From NCBI GenBank assembly GCA_019090455.1, contig JAHRWA010000058.1, positions 1-64,000 on the forward strand: a stretch of DNA of 64,000 bases. Direction: 5' to 3'. The translations under genes and the position numbers were made by a program. This DNA is from Pseudomonadales bacterium. Lineage in GTDB: Bacteria; Pseudomonadota; Gammaproteobacteria; Pseudomonadales; DC-out160. How positions within the stretch are numbered: the stretch's first letter is position 1; each line of letters opens with the position of its first letter. Below are positions 31,199 through 40,613 of the stretch, piece after piece. The notes under the pieces are model-generated. The model made no database searches. It saw only the letters and a program-made list of their open reading frames with translations, and had not been told where the DNA came from.

Positions 31199-32782
31199 CT
31201 AATGTTGCCTAAAATGCCGTAATCGAATACCCAAAATGACTAACACTACAAAATAGCTACCCGCCCCTGACACAACGAGAATAGCTAAACCGGTGACCCT
31301 TTCCCATACTGTCATTTCAAACCAGTTATCTAGCTCGGGAAATTGCAGGATTAAAACAGTACTCATCACAAGCAATGCCGCACCCAATTGGCAGCCATAT
31401 CGCAGCCAACCACGACTTGCCGTGTATATACCACTTTTCTTCAAGCCCCAAAACAATAATCCCGCATTGAGCAATGCCGACAAGGATGTCGCCAATGCCA
31501 ACCCCGCATGCGCTAGAGGCCATATTAATATCAGATTTAGCACCATATTAATGGCCATGGTTTTAATAGCTATTTTAACGGGCGTTTTCGTATCCTGGCG
31601 CGCGAAGTAACCGGGAGCCAAAACCTTAATCAACATAAAAGCCAATAACCCTCCCGAATAAGCTCGCAAACTCAATGCAGACATCGTCACGTCTTGTTGG
31701 CTAAACTCACCATACTGAAACAATGTCGATAAAATGGGCTCTGCCAAAATAAACAAAGCAACCGCAGCAGGGAGCCCAACAATTAATACGGTTCGAAATG
31801 CCCAATCTAAGGTAGAAGAATATTCCTCAGGGGCCAAATCCGCATACTTTCGGGACAAACTGGGCAGAATCACAGTACCGATGGCTATCCCAAAAACTCC
31901 CAACGGTAATTCCATTAAGCGATCCGAAAAGTAAAGCCACGAAACACTACCTGTCGTTAAAAACGACGCTAATACGGTATCCAATAATAAATTAATTTGG
32001 CTTACCGACACGCCAAACAGTGCGGGAATCATCAGCTGAATAATTTTCTGGACGCCTGGGTCATTCCAATCCCATTTCGGTTTCGGCACCAAATCAATTC
32101 TGGCCAAAAAAGGTAATTGCCATAAAAATTGTAAGATTCCTGCCGCCAATACTGCCCAACCTAAGGCCATCACAGGCTCATCCAAACTCTGGGAAAATAA
32201 TACGGTAGCGGAAATCAGACAAACATTGAGAATCACTGGCGCAAAGGCCGGAGGAGCAAAGGAGCCATAACTATTTAAGATGGACCCGCAAAATGCCACT
32301 AATGACACAAAAAACAAATAAGGGAAGGTTATCTGAAGCAAGTCAGCAGCAAGAGCCAGTTTTTCACCCCCTTCGTACCATCCCGGCGCAAAAAGAATGA
32401 TTAACCACGGCGCCGTCAATACTGCCAGGCCGCTGATGATAAAAGTGATTAGACCTAAAACGCCCGACACTCTATCTACCAGCCTCTTGACCTCATTGAA
32501 GCTATGTTTCGACTGATACTCCGACAAGACAGGAACAAATGCCTGAGCAAAAGCTCCTTCACCAAACAGTCTACGTAGAAAATTAGGGACTTTAGATGCG
32601 ATAAAAAAAGCATCCGCACTGGAGCTGGCGCCAAAATAATTAGCAACCACCACATCCCGAATCAACCCCATAATGCGAGAGACCAGCGTCATGGCACTGA
32701 CAACACCGGTAGACTTCAACAAACTAGCTTTCTTCGCAGGACCCTGCTCGGTAGCAAGTGTGGTCTGAGGTTTTGATTCCAT
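31199..32782 (-). CDS. murJ: lipid II flippase MurJ
   Basis: MurJ moves lipid-linked peptidoglycan precursor across the inner membrane. The 527-residue protein has about 14 transmembrane segments of the MVF/MOP type. Its first segment follows the conserved SLLKSTGVVSAMTLVSRIMGLIRD and later VANYFGASSSADAFFIA. The arginine-rich motif RRLFGEGAFAQAFVPVLSEY is present. The gene diverges from rpsT, as in other gammaproteobacteria, and precedes ribF. Confidence 0.95.
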   Translation of the reverse strand: MESKPQTTLATEQGPAKKASLLKSTGVVSAMTLVSRIMGLIRDVVVANYFGASSSADAFFIASKVPNFLRRLFGEGAFAQAFVPVLSEYQSKHSFNEVKRLVDRVSGVLGLITFIISGLAVLTAPWLIILFAPGWYEGGEKLALAADLLQITFPYLFFVSLVAFCGSILNSYGSFAPPAFAPVILNVCLISATVLFSQSLDEPVMALGWAVLAAGILQFLWQLPFLARIDLVPKPKWDWNDPGVQKIIQLMIPALFGVSVSQINLLLDTVLASFLTTGSVSWLYFSDRLMELPLGVFGIAIGTVILPSLSRKYADLAPEEYSSTLDWAFRTVLIVGLPAAVALFILAEPILSTLFQYGEFSQQDVTMSALSLRAYSGGLLAFMLIKVLAPGYFARQDTKTPVKIAIKTMAINMVLNLILIWPLAHAGLALATSLSALLNAGLLFWGLKKSGIYTASRGWLRYGCQLGAALLVMSTVLILQFPELDNWFEMTVWERVTGLAILVVSGAGSYFVVLVILGIRLRHFRQH

Positions 32783-32938
32783 TAGAAAATAGTAGATTAA
32801 ACCGGTAATTTGAAAAGGATGGAGAAAGTCCGGCCGGAATGGTAGCGAAGCTATCGAGTATTAGCTAGCAGATAATCCGCTACAAGCCCGCTGTCAGCGT
32901 CTATACTGCTATTCACTGATGCAAAAGGGCAATTTAGG

Positions 32939-32967
32939 TTGACAAACCGCCTGTCAAACTGAATAAT
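32939..32967 (+). promoter_or_regulatory. rpsT promoter
   Basis: A perfect -35 TTGACA (32939-32944), a 17-nt spacer and the -10 AATAAT (32962-32967, five of six matching TATAAT) are followed by a GC-rich discriminator (CGCGCC). That combination is typical of stringently regulated ribosomal genes. The expected transcript leader before rpsT is about 55 nt. TTGACA and TGTCAA (32952-32957) form an inverted repeat, so the reverse strand also offers a -35-like box toward murJ. Confidence 0.7.
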
Positions 32968-33029
32968 CGCGCCTCTTTTGGTATTCACCGAATAGACTAT
33001 TAAAATCCCCATATCTAGGAGCATGAACA

Positions 33030-33293
33030 TTGGCTAATCTTAAGCAAGCAAAAAAGCGTGCGTCACAGGCAGAAGTGCGTCGCGTTCGCAATGCCAGCCA
33101 ACGCTCCATGGTACGTACTTACATTAAGAAAGTAGTTGCGGCCATAGAGTCTGGCAATAAAGAAGCAGCTAACGCAGCCCTAAAAGATGCTACATCTGTC
33201 ATCGATCGCATGGCAGACAAAGGCGTCATGCACAAAAACAAAGCTGCTCGACATAAAAGTCGCTTGAATGCACAGATTAAAGCCTTAGCTTAA
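33030..33293 (+). CDS. rpsT: 30S ribosomal protein S20
   Basis: S20 binds 16S rRNA early in 30S assembly. The 87-residue basic protein matches the family from its first residues ([13 protein letters not shown]...[16 protein letters not shown]). The start codon is TTG (33030-33032), preceded by AGGAG at 33017-33021. E. coli rpsT also starts with UUG, where the weak start helps autoregulation, so this is probably conserved control. An ATG at 33023 opens a five-codon frame ATGAACATTGGCTAA across the true start, but it sits too close to the AGGAG to be used. Confidence 0.97.
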   Translation: MANLKQAKKRASQAEVRRVRNASQRSMVRTYIKKVVAAIESGNKEAANAALKDATSVIDRMADKGVMHKNKAARHKSRLNAQIKALA

Positions 33294-33312
33294 TCTGAAA
33301 CATCTCAAGCAT

Positions 33313-33342
33313 AAAAAAACCGGCTTTTAGCCGGTTTTTTTA
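33313..33342. terminator. bidirectional terminator between rpsT and proB
   Basis: The stem ACCGGC/GCCGGT with a short TTTTA loop is flanked by an A run on the left and a T run on the right (AAAAAAACCGGC...GCCGGTTTTTTT). It therefore works in both directions. It lies between the convergent rpsT and proB. Confidence 0.92.
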
Positions 33343-33410
33343 TGCTTTCTCAAAATGACTTTTCATGATTAAGGGGCCGCAATCTCTTATTTTCTCTAAA
33401 GAATCAAGCT

Positions 33411-34541
33411 CTAAAACACGACCAAATTATCTCTGTGAATCAACTCCTCTTGATCAATATAACCCAATATTGATTCAATTTTATCACTAACAAAACCCGC
33501 AATTTGTCGCGCCTCATCAGCGCTGTAGTTGACCATACCGCAAGCTACTTTACGGCCTGCAGAATCAACGCACTCCACCACTTCTCCTCGGCGAAACTCA
33601 CCTTCCACCAACCTAATACCAACTGGCAGCAAACTGCGACCCTGATCTTGCAAAACTCTGACTGCACCATCATCCAATTCCAGCCGACCCTTCATTTGCA
33701 AATGACCTGCCAACCATTGTTTGCGGGCTGCAATCGGCTCTTGATCCGGCACCATTAAAGTACCTACCGACTCACTAGCCCTAACGCGTAACAGTATATT
33801 GACCTCATCACCGCCTGCAATGACAGTAAAAGAGCCCGACCGAGCCGCCAAGATCGCAGAACGCACCTTCGTCGCCATTCCGCCGCATCCCAGACCACCA
33901 CCACCTACGGTTGCCATGGCAACCAGACTGGGATCATTGGCTCGCACTTCATCCAACAGTTGTGCGTCATTATGCTCACGAGGATCTTTATCAAACATCC
34001 CAGACTGATCCGTTAAAATCACCAGCACATCAGCCTCGATCAAATTTGCCACTAGAGCACCCAATGTATCGTTGTCGCCAAACCTCACTTCATCCGTGAC
34101 CACGGTATCGTTCTCATTCACTACAGGCACAACGCCCATATCCAACAAACTCAGCATGGTGCTACGAGCATTCAGGTAGCGCTTACGATCCGACAAATCT
34201 TCATGGGTCAGCAATATCTGAGCGGTATGAACTTGGTGCCTCTGAAAGCAAGTCTCGTAAGCCTGCACCAACCCCATTTGGCCCACGGCCGCAGCGGCTT
34301 GCAGCTCATGAATCGAGCTAGGCCGACGCTCTAAGCCCAATCGACTCATCCCCTCAGCAACCGCTCCCGATGACACTAACACCACCTCGACACCTAAATT
34401 ACGAAGTGTCGCAATCTGGTCTACCCAACCTGAAATCGCACGCTGATCCAAACCCTGACCACCTGCGGTTAGCAAAGAACTGCCAATTTTAACTACCCAG
34501 CGTTTACTACTAGCAAGCCGGTCTCGCTGCGTTATCTTCAT
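33411..34541 (-). CDS. proB: glutamate 5-kinase
   Basis: This is the first enzyme of proline synthesis; it phosphorylates glutamate and is feedback-inhibited by proline. The 376 residues consist of an amino-acid kinase domain ([52 protein letters not shown]) and a C-terminal PUA domain (about 280-376). It lies downstream of obgE on the same strand. No proA is adjacent. Confidence 0.95.
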   Translation of the reverse strand: MKITQRDRLASSKRWVVKIGSSLLTAGGQGLDQRAISGWVDQIATLRNLGVEVVLVSSGAVAEGMSRLGLERRPSSIHELQAAAAVGQMGLVQAYETCFQRHQVHTAQILLTHEDLSDRKRYLNARSTMLSLLDMGVVPVVNENDTVVTDEVRFGDNDTLGALVANLIEADVLVILTDQSGMFDKDPREHNDAQLLDEVRANDPSLVAMATVGGGGLGCGGMATKVRSAILAARSGSFTVIAGGDEVNILLRVRASESVGTLMVPDQEPIAARKQWLAGHLQMKGRLELDDGAVRVLQDQGRSLLPVGIRLVEGEFRRGEVVECVDSAGRKVACGMVNYSADEARQIAGFVSDKIESILGYIDQEELIHRDNLVVF

Positions 34542-34632
34542 ATCTGCCTAACTCTGAAAACTGATGACTACTCGGATTAAAAAGGTGGGTCACCGCATAA
34601 ACGGGCGGAGGGATTAAATAACGGCAAACAGT

Positions 34633-35841
<1,209 letters not shown>

Positions 35842-35930
35842 CTAAAACTAGGACATACAGCAAAGAACGGACCTTACTTGTGTATTGTAAGGCATGAGTT
35901 TTTGGCATACATAATATAGCCCCAACAGCA

Positions 35931-35963
35931 AAAAGCCCTGCCTAAAATAGGCAGGGCTTTATA
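35931..35963 (-). terminator. terminator after rpmA
   Basis: The arms AAAGCCCTGCCTA (35932-35944) and TAGGCAGGGCTTT (35948-35960) are perfect complements with a 3-nt loop. On the minus strand the second arm leads into a short T run (CTTTTTGC). It lies after rpmA and before obgE, so it probably attenuates rather than blocks read-through into obgE. Confidence 0.85.
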
Positions 35964-36046
35964 TGCTATCGAATCAACAACTTCAAACTGCAACTACCAT
36001 CGCAACTCAACAACTGTCAAAACCTGCACCACAGAGCAGAGTAAAT

Positions 36047-36298
36047 CTATACGACGCTTACGTAACGGCGGCTTTTCGGGCCCTTTATATCAAACTTCAC
36101 TACGCCATCAGCTGTAGCAAAAAGCGTATGATCACGCCCTAAACCCACATTACCACCCGGATGAAACTGAGTGCCACGCTGACGAACAATAATGTTGCCT
36201 GCTTTAATTACTTGGCCGCCATACATTTTCACACCTAAGCGTTTAGACTCAGAATCGCGACCATTACGGGTACTACCACCGGCTTTCTTATGAGCCAT
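36047..36298 (-). CDS. rpmA: 50S ribosomal protein L27
   Basis: L27 contacts tRNA at the peptidyl-transferase centre. The 83-residue protein is complete and starts [18 protein letters not shown], the gammaproteobacterial form that needs no N-terminal processing. It is 32 bp downstream of rplU. Confidence 0.97.
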   Translation of the reverse strand: MAHKKAGGSTRNGRDSESKRLGVKMYGGQVIKAGNIIVRQRGTQFHPGGNVGLGRDHTLFATADGVVKFDIKGPKSRRYVSVV

Positions 36299-36330
36299 GA
36301 AATGTCTCCTTTAGAATTCGATTTATCAAC

Positions 36331-36642
36331 TTACGCGTTAATACTCGTAATTTTCACTTCGGTATACCACTGACGATGCCCCATCTGCTTACGATGATGC
36401 TTACGTCGGCGAAATTTAATAACTTTAATCTTATCATGTCGACCATGACCGACCACCTCAGCGGAAACCTTTCCGCCATCTACAAACGGTGCACCAATCT
36501 TGATATCTTCGCCATCGGCGACCATGAGTACTTTTTCGAAATCAACAGCGGCGCCCGGCTCCACTTCAAGCAATTCTAGCTTTAGGGATTCACCTTCGAT
36601 AACTCGGTGTTGTTTGCCACCACTTTCAAAAACGGCGTACAT
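36331..36642 (-). CDS. rplU: 50S ribosomal protein L21
   Basis: L21 binds 23S rRNA. The 103-residue protein matches the family ([14 protein letters not shown]...[25 protein letters not shown]). It is the first gene of rplU-rpmA and is preceded by a leader of perhaps 220 nt. Confidence 0.97.
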   Translation of the reverse strand: MYAVFESGGKQHRVIEGESLKLELLEVEPGAAVDFEKVLMVADGEDIKIGAPFVDGGKVSAEVVGHGRHDKIKVIKFRRRKHHRKQMGHRQWYTEVKITSINA

Positions 36643-36790
36643 AGCGTTCTACTCCGTTGAGTATAAAATCTTATGACAGTTAGCCTTAGCTTACAGAGCG
36701 ATAATAAATCCACTCGACTTATTTATCGTTACAAAAACCAACAACTAAATTACGTGTGCCTTCTACTTGAAATTAATCCACTTCAACCCA

Positions 36791-36814
36791 CAAAAAACAC
36801 TTAATGAGTGCTTT
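36791..36814 (-). promoter_or_regulatory. candidate attenuator hairpin in the rplU leader
   Basis: On the minus strand, AAAGCACT-CATTA-AGTGTTTTTTG can form a seven-pair stem (one G-U pair) followed by a U run, about 150 nt before rplU. The nearest good -10 (TATAAT at 36875-36880, minus strand) lies upstream of it, so the hairpin would fall within the leader. The stem is weak and the promoter lacks a good -35, so this remains a suggestion. Confidence 0.3.
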
Positions 36815-36904
36815 CACATTCATAAGTAAGATGCGGATGTACATACCAAACTCTCGTCAATTCCAAGGTCTGCCATTATACTTTAGGACATATTCGGTGG
36901 GAGG

Positions 36905-36944
36905 CCACACAGGGGGCGCAATTCTAAGTGATGCTCCCGTGTGG
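36905..36944. repeat. inverted repeat between rplU and ispB
   Basis: CCACAC(A)GGG at 36905-36914 pairs with CCCGTGTGG at 36936-36944, with one bulged A and a loop of about 20 nt. It lies upstream of both divergent genes, in a 512-bp interval (36643-37154) that otherwise holds only the putative rplU promoter and leader. I cannot say whether it acts as DNA or RNA. Confidence 0.4.
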
Positions 36945-37154
36945 ATCAAGGGGTTTTTGCGGATATCAGTAAATCATACTCGCGACTGACATTCACTCAT
37001 CACACCCTATATTGACCGCCTATCTTGACACCAAGGCGCTTGGACGCCTAGCATTCACCCTTTGACCGCACAAACTAAAAACTTGGCGATGCGACTCGCA
37101 ACTACCAGCAAATTAACGACGCAACCCCATCAACTCAGCGCCTTCTGGATTCCA

Positions 37155-38123
37155 ATGGACTTTAACACTATCTCATCGACAGTCGCAGCCGACTTTGAAG
37201 AAGTCAATAGACTGATTTTAAAGCAGTTACACTCTAAAGCACCTCTAGTCGGTGAAGTCGGCAAGCATATAATCAATAGTGGCGGTAAGCGCTTGAGGCC
37301 TCTCATATCTCTGCTTAGCGCCCGCGCTTGTGGCTACGAGGGTGATCAACACATACAAATTGCAGCAGTAGTTGAATTCCTTCACACCGCGACATTACTC
37401 CATGACGATGTAGTCGACGAATCCAGTCTTCGCCGAGGAAAAGCTACCGCTAACGCCCTATGGGGGAATGCACCCTCGGTATTGGTTGGCGATTTTTTAA
37501 TTTCAAGATCTTTTCAAATGGTGGTGGCCATAAAAAATATCAGGATTATGGAAATTCTATCTGACGCGACCAACCTTATCGCCGAAGGGGAGGTTTTGCA
37601 GCTGGCCAATTGTAACAACCCAAAAACCACTGAAGCGGCCTATATGGAAGTCATTCATCATAAGACTGCCAAAATGTTTGAGGCCGCCGCGCAATCCGGC
37701 GCGGTTTTAGCTAATAGACCGAAAAACGAAGAGCTCGCCTTAGCGTCCTATGCAATACACCTTGGCTCCGCATTCCAGTTAATTGACGATGTACTCGATT
37801 ACACCGGTGACGCTAAAGAGATGGGTAAAAATGTAGGCGATGATCTGGCGGAAGGAAAGCCTACCTTACCTCTCATTTATGCGATCAAAAAAGGAAACAA
37901 AGAACAAGCCTCAATGATTGCCAACGCGATAAAAACGGGCGGACTCAATCAGCTACATGAGATCACCGCCGCAGTACATGAAACTGGCGCGATCGACTAC
38001 ACCATTGATAGAGCAAACACAGAAGCCAACACGGCTATTTCAGCAATAGAGTGTATCTCAAATTCTATTTACAAAGAGGCTCTAGTAAACCTAGCGAAGT
38101 CCTGTATCAGCAGAAGAAATTAG
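37155..38123 (+). CDS. ispB: octaprenyl (polyprenyl) diphosphate synthase
   Basis: This enzyme makes the side chain of ubiquinone and menaquinone by chain elongation from FPP and IPP. Starting at the ATG at 37155 gives 322 residues, matching E. coli IspB (323). A longer TTG frame from 37062 adds residues with no family similarity. The first Asp-rich motif (LLHDDVVDES), the GGKRLRP segment and the second Asp-rich motif (FQLIDDVLDYTGD) are intact. It diverges from rplU, the usual arrangement. The ribosome-binding site is weak. Confidence 0.94.
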   Translation: MDFNTISSTVAADFEEVNRLILKQLHSKAPLVGEVGKHIINSGGKRLRPLISLLSARACGYEGDQHIQIAAVVEFLHTATLLHDDVVDESSLRRGKATANALWGNAPSVLVGDFLISRSFQMVVAIKNIRIMEILSDATNLIAEGEVLQLANCNNPKTTEAAYMEVIHHKTAKMFEAAAQSGAVLANRPKNEELALASYAIHLGSAFQLIDDVLDYTGDAKEMGKNVGDDLAEGKPTLPLIYAIKKGNKEQASMIANAIKTGGLNQLHEITAAVHETGAIDYTIDRANTEANTAISAIECISNSIYKEALVNLAKSCISRRN

Positions 38124-38203
38124 CATCAAGAAAGCGACTATCGCCCCTTCAAATTAAAATTAATTCCTCGCCGCATTTGATCCCATCGTTGTTATTAACT
38201 AGT

Positions 38204-38941
38204 TCATTCTAAAGATAAGTGTGCAACATCCGGTAACTTTACAATTACCTCTTCAATTGCATCCGTCAAATCACTACCCAACGGCGCAACGCTGATACTA
38301 CTCACATCGGGAGGTGCTGGCGCTTCACTTGGGGCAGTTAACAACAAGCTTTCTCCAGCGGCTGCAAGCGAAATCTGACTCACATCAGGCGCTGCCGGTG
38401 GCGGCGTATCGTCCTTATCCACCAATATCACTCCGGCTTCTGCCACGCTAATATGAGTGATGTCGGGCTGAGGTGGAGGCGGCTCCTTACTCTCCACCCC
38501 AAGCGTCGCTCCCAAATCAGAGACACTAAGATGACTAACATCGGGGGCAGGCGGCGGCACATCTTTGCTCTTCGCAACCAGATCGGCACCAACAGGCGCT
38601 AACTGGATAGCATTAGGCACCACATCCTTAGACGCCACAGGGGCAGCTCCATTGCTTGGAGCCATTGAGGCAGGCCTCTCTTCCTTAACCGGGGCAGAGG
38701 GAGTCACATCCAACTTTTCCACCTGGCATTGTGCACCGGCTTTCTCTAGTGCCATTTGATATTTTTTTGCAGTCGTTTTATTAATTTTATTTTTTATAAC
38801 AACGCGCTTACCAGAAAAAAATAGTTTCATTTGCTTATCGGATGCATTGAATAATTTCGCCACTTTCCGCTTTACGTCCGGTAGCTCAGCACCCTCTAAT
38901 ATTTGCCCTGTAAACACGACCTGATAAAGCTCACCATTCAT
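38204..38941 (-). CDS. repeat protein with an uncharacterised N-terminal domain
   Basis: The function of this 245-residue protein is unknown. The N-terminal ~75 residues (YQVVFTGQILEGAELPDVKR, then FSGKRVVIKNKINKTTAKKY) form a compact alpha/beta domain that I have seen at the N-terminus of other gammaproteobacterial proteins but cannot name. The C-terminal ~135 residues are five tandem 26-residue units of consensus PDVSxISVxxxGxxL followed by an acidic Pro-rich spacer, ending with a truncated copy (PDVAHLSLE). There is no signal peptide or membrane segment, so it is probably cytoplasmic. AGGA lies eight bases before the ATG. It converges on ispB. Confidence 0.75.
   Translation of the reverse strand: MNGELYQVVFTGQILEGAELPDVKRKVAKLFNASDKQMKLFFSGKRVVIKNKINKTTAKKYQMALEKAGAQCQVEKLDVTPSAPVKEERPASMAPSNGAAPVASKDVVPNAIQLAPVGADLVAKSKDVPPPAPDVSHLSVSDLGATLGVESKEPPPPQPDITHISVAEAGVILVDKDDTPPPAAPDVSQISLAAAGESLLLTAPSEAPAPPDVSSISVAPLGSDLTDAIEEVIVKLPDVAHLSLE
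38210..38620 (-). repeat. coding tandem repeat, 78-bp period (26 residues)
   Basis: Four full units starting PDVSHLSVSDLGATLG, PDITHISVAEAGVIL, PDVSQISLAAAGESLL and PDVSSISVAPLGSDL are each exactly 26 residues. They are preceded by a diverged first unit (IQLAPVGADL) and followed by a partial last one. The protein repeats are much better preserved than the DNA, which argues for selection on the protein. Confidence 0.8.
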
Positions 38942-39092
38942 TTTTTTTCCTACGATTTACAATTCCTATTTAGCATATATGTAAGTATATAACTCAATTC
39001 GATACACACAACGTAGCAACCCGCTCACGACCCACTACGTTTCAGGATCACGTCTACAATAATAACTCTTCCTTTTCGTAACCGTAACGATT

Positions 39093-39761
39093 ATGGCAAT
39101 GCGCCTCCAACATAAATTAAGACCGAGTCCCGCTCATTCCAGCCTGCAAACCGGCCTCATCATTTTATCCCTGTTGTTTTCTACCGGCGCTGGTGCCTGC
39201 AAGAATGCCAGCACAATCTGCAGCGTTAACAACTTTAGTACTCACTACATGAGTGGAGGCACCACGACAGACTTAGCACTCTCTCCACAGCCATCGTCCA
39301 AGAGAAGAGGAGAGAGCCCACGCAATGACAAGTCTTGGTATTCCATCGGCGCAGGAGCCACTACAGGCAAACACAGCGGCCTGTGGCTACTATTCTCTAG
39401 CACAGCCATGACAGGGGCCAAAAGCTTAGGAACGACCCGATTCATTTGGTCCCAAGACCTTAGCAAAGCCTCCACATCAGGCGAAAGCTTCACTTACTTA
39501 GAGTTAGGTCAATTATTCGGAATGCGGCATAAGCTCCACGAGGACAACATTTTATGGGGTATAGGTCCGGCATTAGTATTTGGAAACGACAAGGTCGATA
39601 CAAACCTAGATTTCAGGACAATTGGCCTTGCCTGGGAAGTAGAAGCACATTTAAGTCATTTTTTAATATTAGGAGGTAGTGTAAAGCTCGCCGGCAACCT
39701 TAATCGCCCGCACTCACAGCTGGGAATATCCTTTCATTTGAATATAGGTAATTCACGATAA
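39093..39761 (+). CDS. putative outer membrane or exported protein, function unknown
   Basis: This 222-residue protein has an N-terminal signal (TGLIILSLLFSTGAGA, after ~19 basic residues) and two early cysteines (ACKNASTICS). The C-terminal ~120 residues are rich in alternating Gly/aromatic strands (WYSIGAGATTGKHSGLWLLFS ... GIGPALVFG ... QLGISFHLNIG), which looks like a small beta-barrel. I cannot assign a family with confidence. ATGs at 39093 and 39099 are both possible starts. Confidence 0.6.
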   Translation: MAMRLQHKLRPSPAHSSLQTGLIILSLLFSTGAGACKNASTICSVNNFSTHYMSGGTTTDLALSPQPSSKRRGESPRNDKSWYSIGAGATTGKHSGLWLLFSSTAMTGAKSLGTTRFIWSQDLSKASTSGESFTYLELGQLFGMRHKLHEDNILWGIGPALVFGNDKVDTNLDFRTIGLAWEVEAHLSHFLILGGSVKLAGNLNRPHSQLGISFHLNIGNSR

Positions 39762-39923
39762 ACCGGTTTCCATCTGAAACTTGTAGAAAGACAGCCACCC
39801 TAGTCATCTAGACCTCGACATGAAGTGAGTATTTTAACCTTTGACTCAGCACTCAAATTTCTGAATGAGAAACGCTAGGGCGATATTTTTTAGCACAAAT
39901 ATCGCAAATGTCCAGAAAATAAC

Positions 39924-40135
39924 TTCTCCACAATTTCTGTGGATAACTTTGTGGATTAACCATTAATACAGCCTAAATTAGGCACTATAAAGGCCGTTTA
40001 GACAGATCGAGCACATCTCACACAAAGAACCACTACCACATTAAAAATCAATGGCTTACCTATTTTTCACAAAATCATTATATTTTTAATTTAAATTTCC
40101 AAAATTCTATGGCAATTATTTTGCCATGTGTATAA
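39924..40135. promoter_or_regulatory. cluster of DnaA-box-like sites
   Basis: Three 9-mers lie within 35 bp: TTCTCCACA (39924-39932, one mismatch to TTATCCACA), TGTGGATAA (39938-39946, a perfect box on the minus strand) and TGTGGATTA (39950-39958, one mismatch, minus strand). A fourth, TGTGTATAA (40127-40135), equals the E. coli R2-type box TTATACACA on the minus strand. An A/T-rich stretch lies between and after them. This resembles part of a replication origin or a DnaA-regulated or DnaA-titrating site. None of the usual oriC neighbours (dnaA, rpmH, mnmG) is in the window. Confidence 0.5.
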
Positions 40136-40370
40136 GCCTGCTGATGAGTTTAAAAGAACCCATTTTCTATACAACTATTTTGGAATTAACAGATTTATTT
40201 TTATAACATCATAAAACAAAGATCAGAAAGAAATATAAGCACTTTTTTTTAGAGCAATAAGATATAAACCTCAGTCAATGCTATATCTTCGAAACCCACC
40301 TTATAAATTCATCATTTTCACATTCAATTGCCTAATTTTATTCCTAGAACACAGCCCCCCCACTTCAAAA

Positions 40371-40416
40371 CAGAAACAGAAACAGAAACAGAAACAGAAA
40401 CAGAAACAGAAACAGA
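40371..40416 (+). repeat. CAGAAA hexanucleotide microsatellite
   Basis: Seven perfect CAGAAA units (40371-40412) plus a partial CAGA. The repeat lies about 200 bp upstream of the ABC1-kinase start. Slippage by whole hexamers would change spacing in the promoter region without frameshifting anything. Confidence 0.95.
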
Positions 40417-40613
40417 CTTCCAGTTCTATCAATTGAGTTCACTTTCGGCAACCACTCACCTAGAACGAACAAATAACCCGATGTACCATATTAAATATTC
40501 CTCGCTTTAGGCGTACAATGGTTCCCGTGCATAAAGCGTACATTTGACAACCATCTGAGACAAATGACTCAGACCCTCAGCATCACCTCTCTACCAATAT
40601 CCAAACTGACAAT

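Larger units (their letters stand above)
39762..40613. other. 852-bp AT-rich intergenic region with DnaA-box-like sites
   Basis: There is no credible gene here; the 60-codon frame at 40328 is just translation of a microsatellite. The left part holds a tight group of DnaA-box-like 9-mers and the middle (40040-40320) is strongly A/T-rich. The right part contains a CAGAAA repeat ahead of the ABC1-kinase gene. It presumably includes that gene's promoter. Confidence 0.6.

Noticed and set aside
39924..40135. Calling this region oriC outright
   Set aside because: Only four box-like 9-mers and no origin neighbours (dnaA, rpmH, mnmG) are present. Kept as a candidate site only.
40371..40416. CRISPR array
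   Set aside because: Contiguous 6-bp units without spacers; it is a microsatellite. No cas genes are present.
40328..40510. 60-codon frame with a Thr-Glu repeat
   Set aside because: The repeat is only the translation of the CAGAAA microsatellite; no ribosome-binding site and no conserved flanks.
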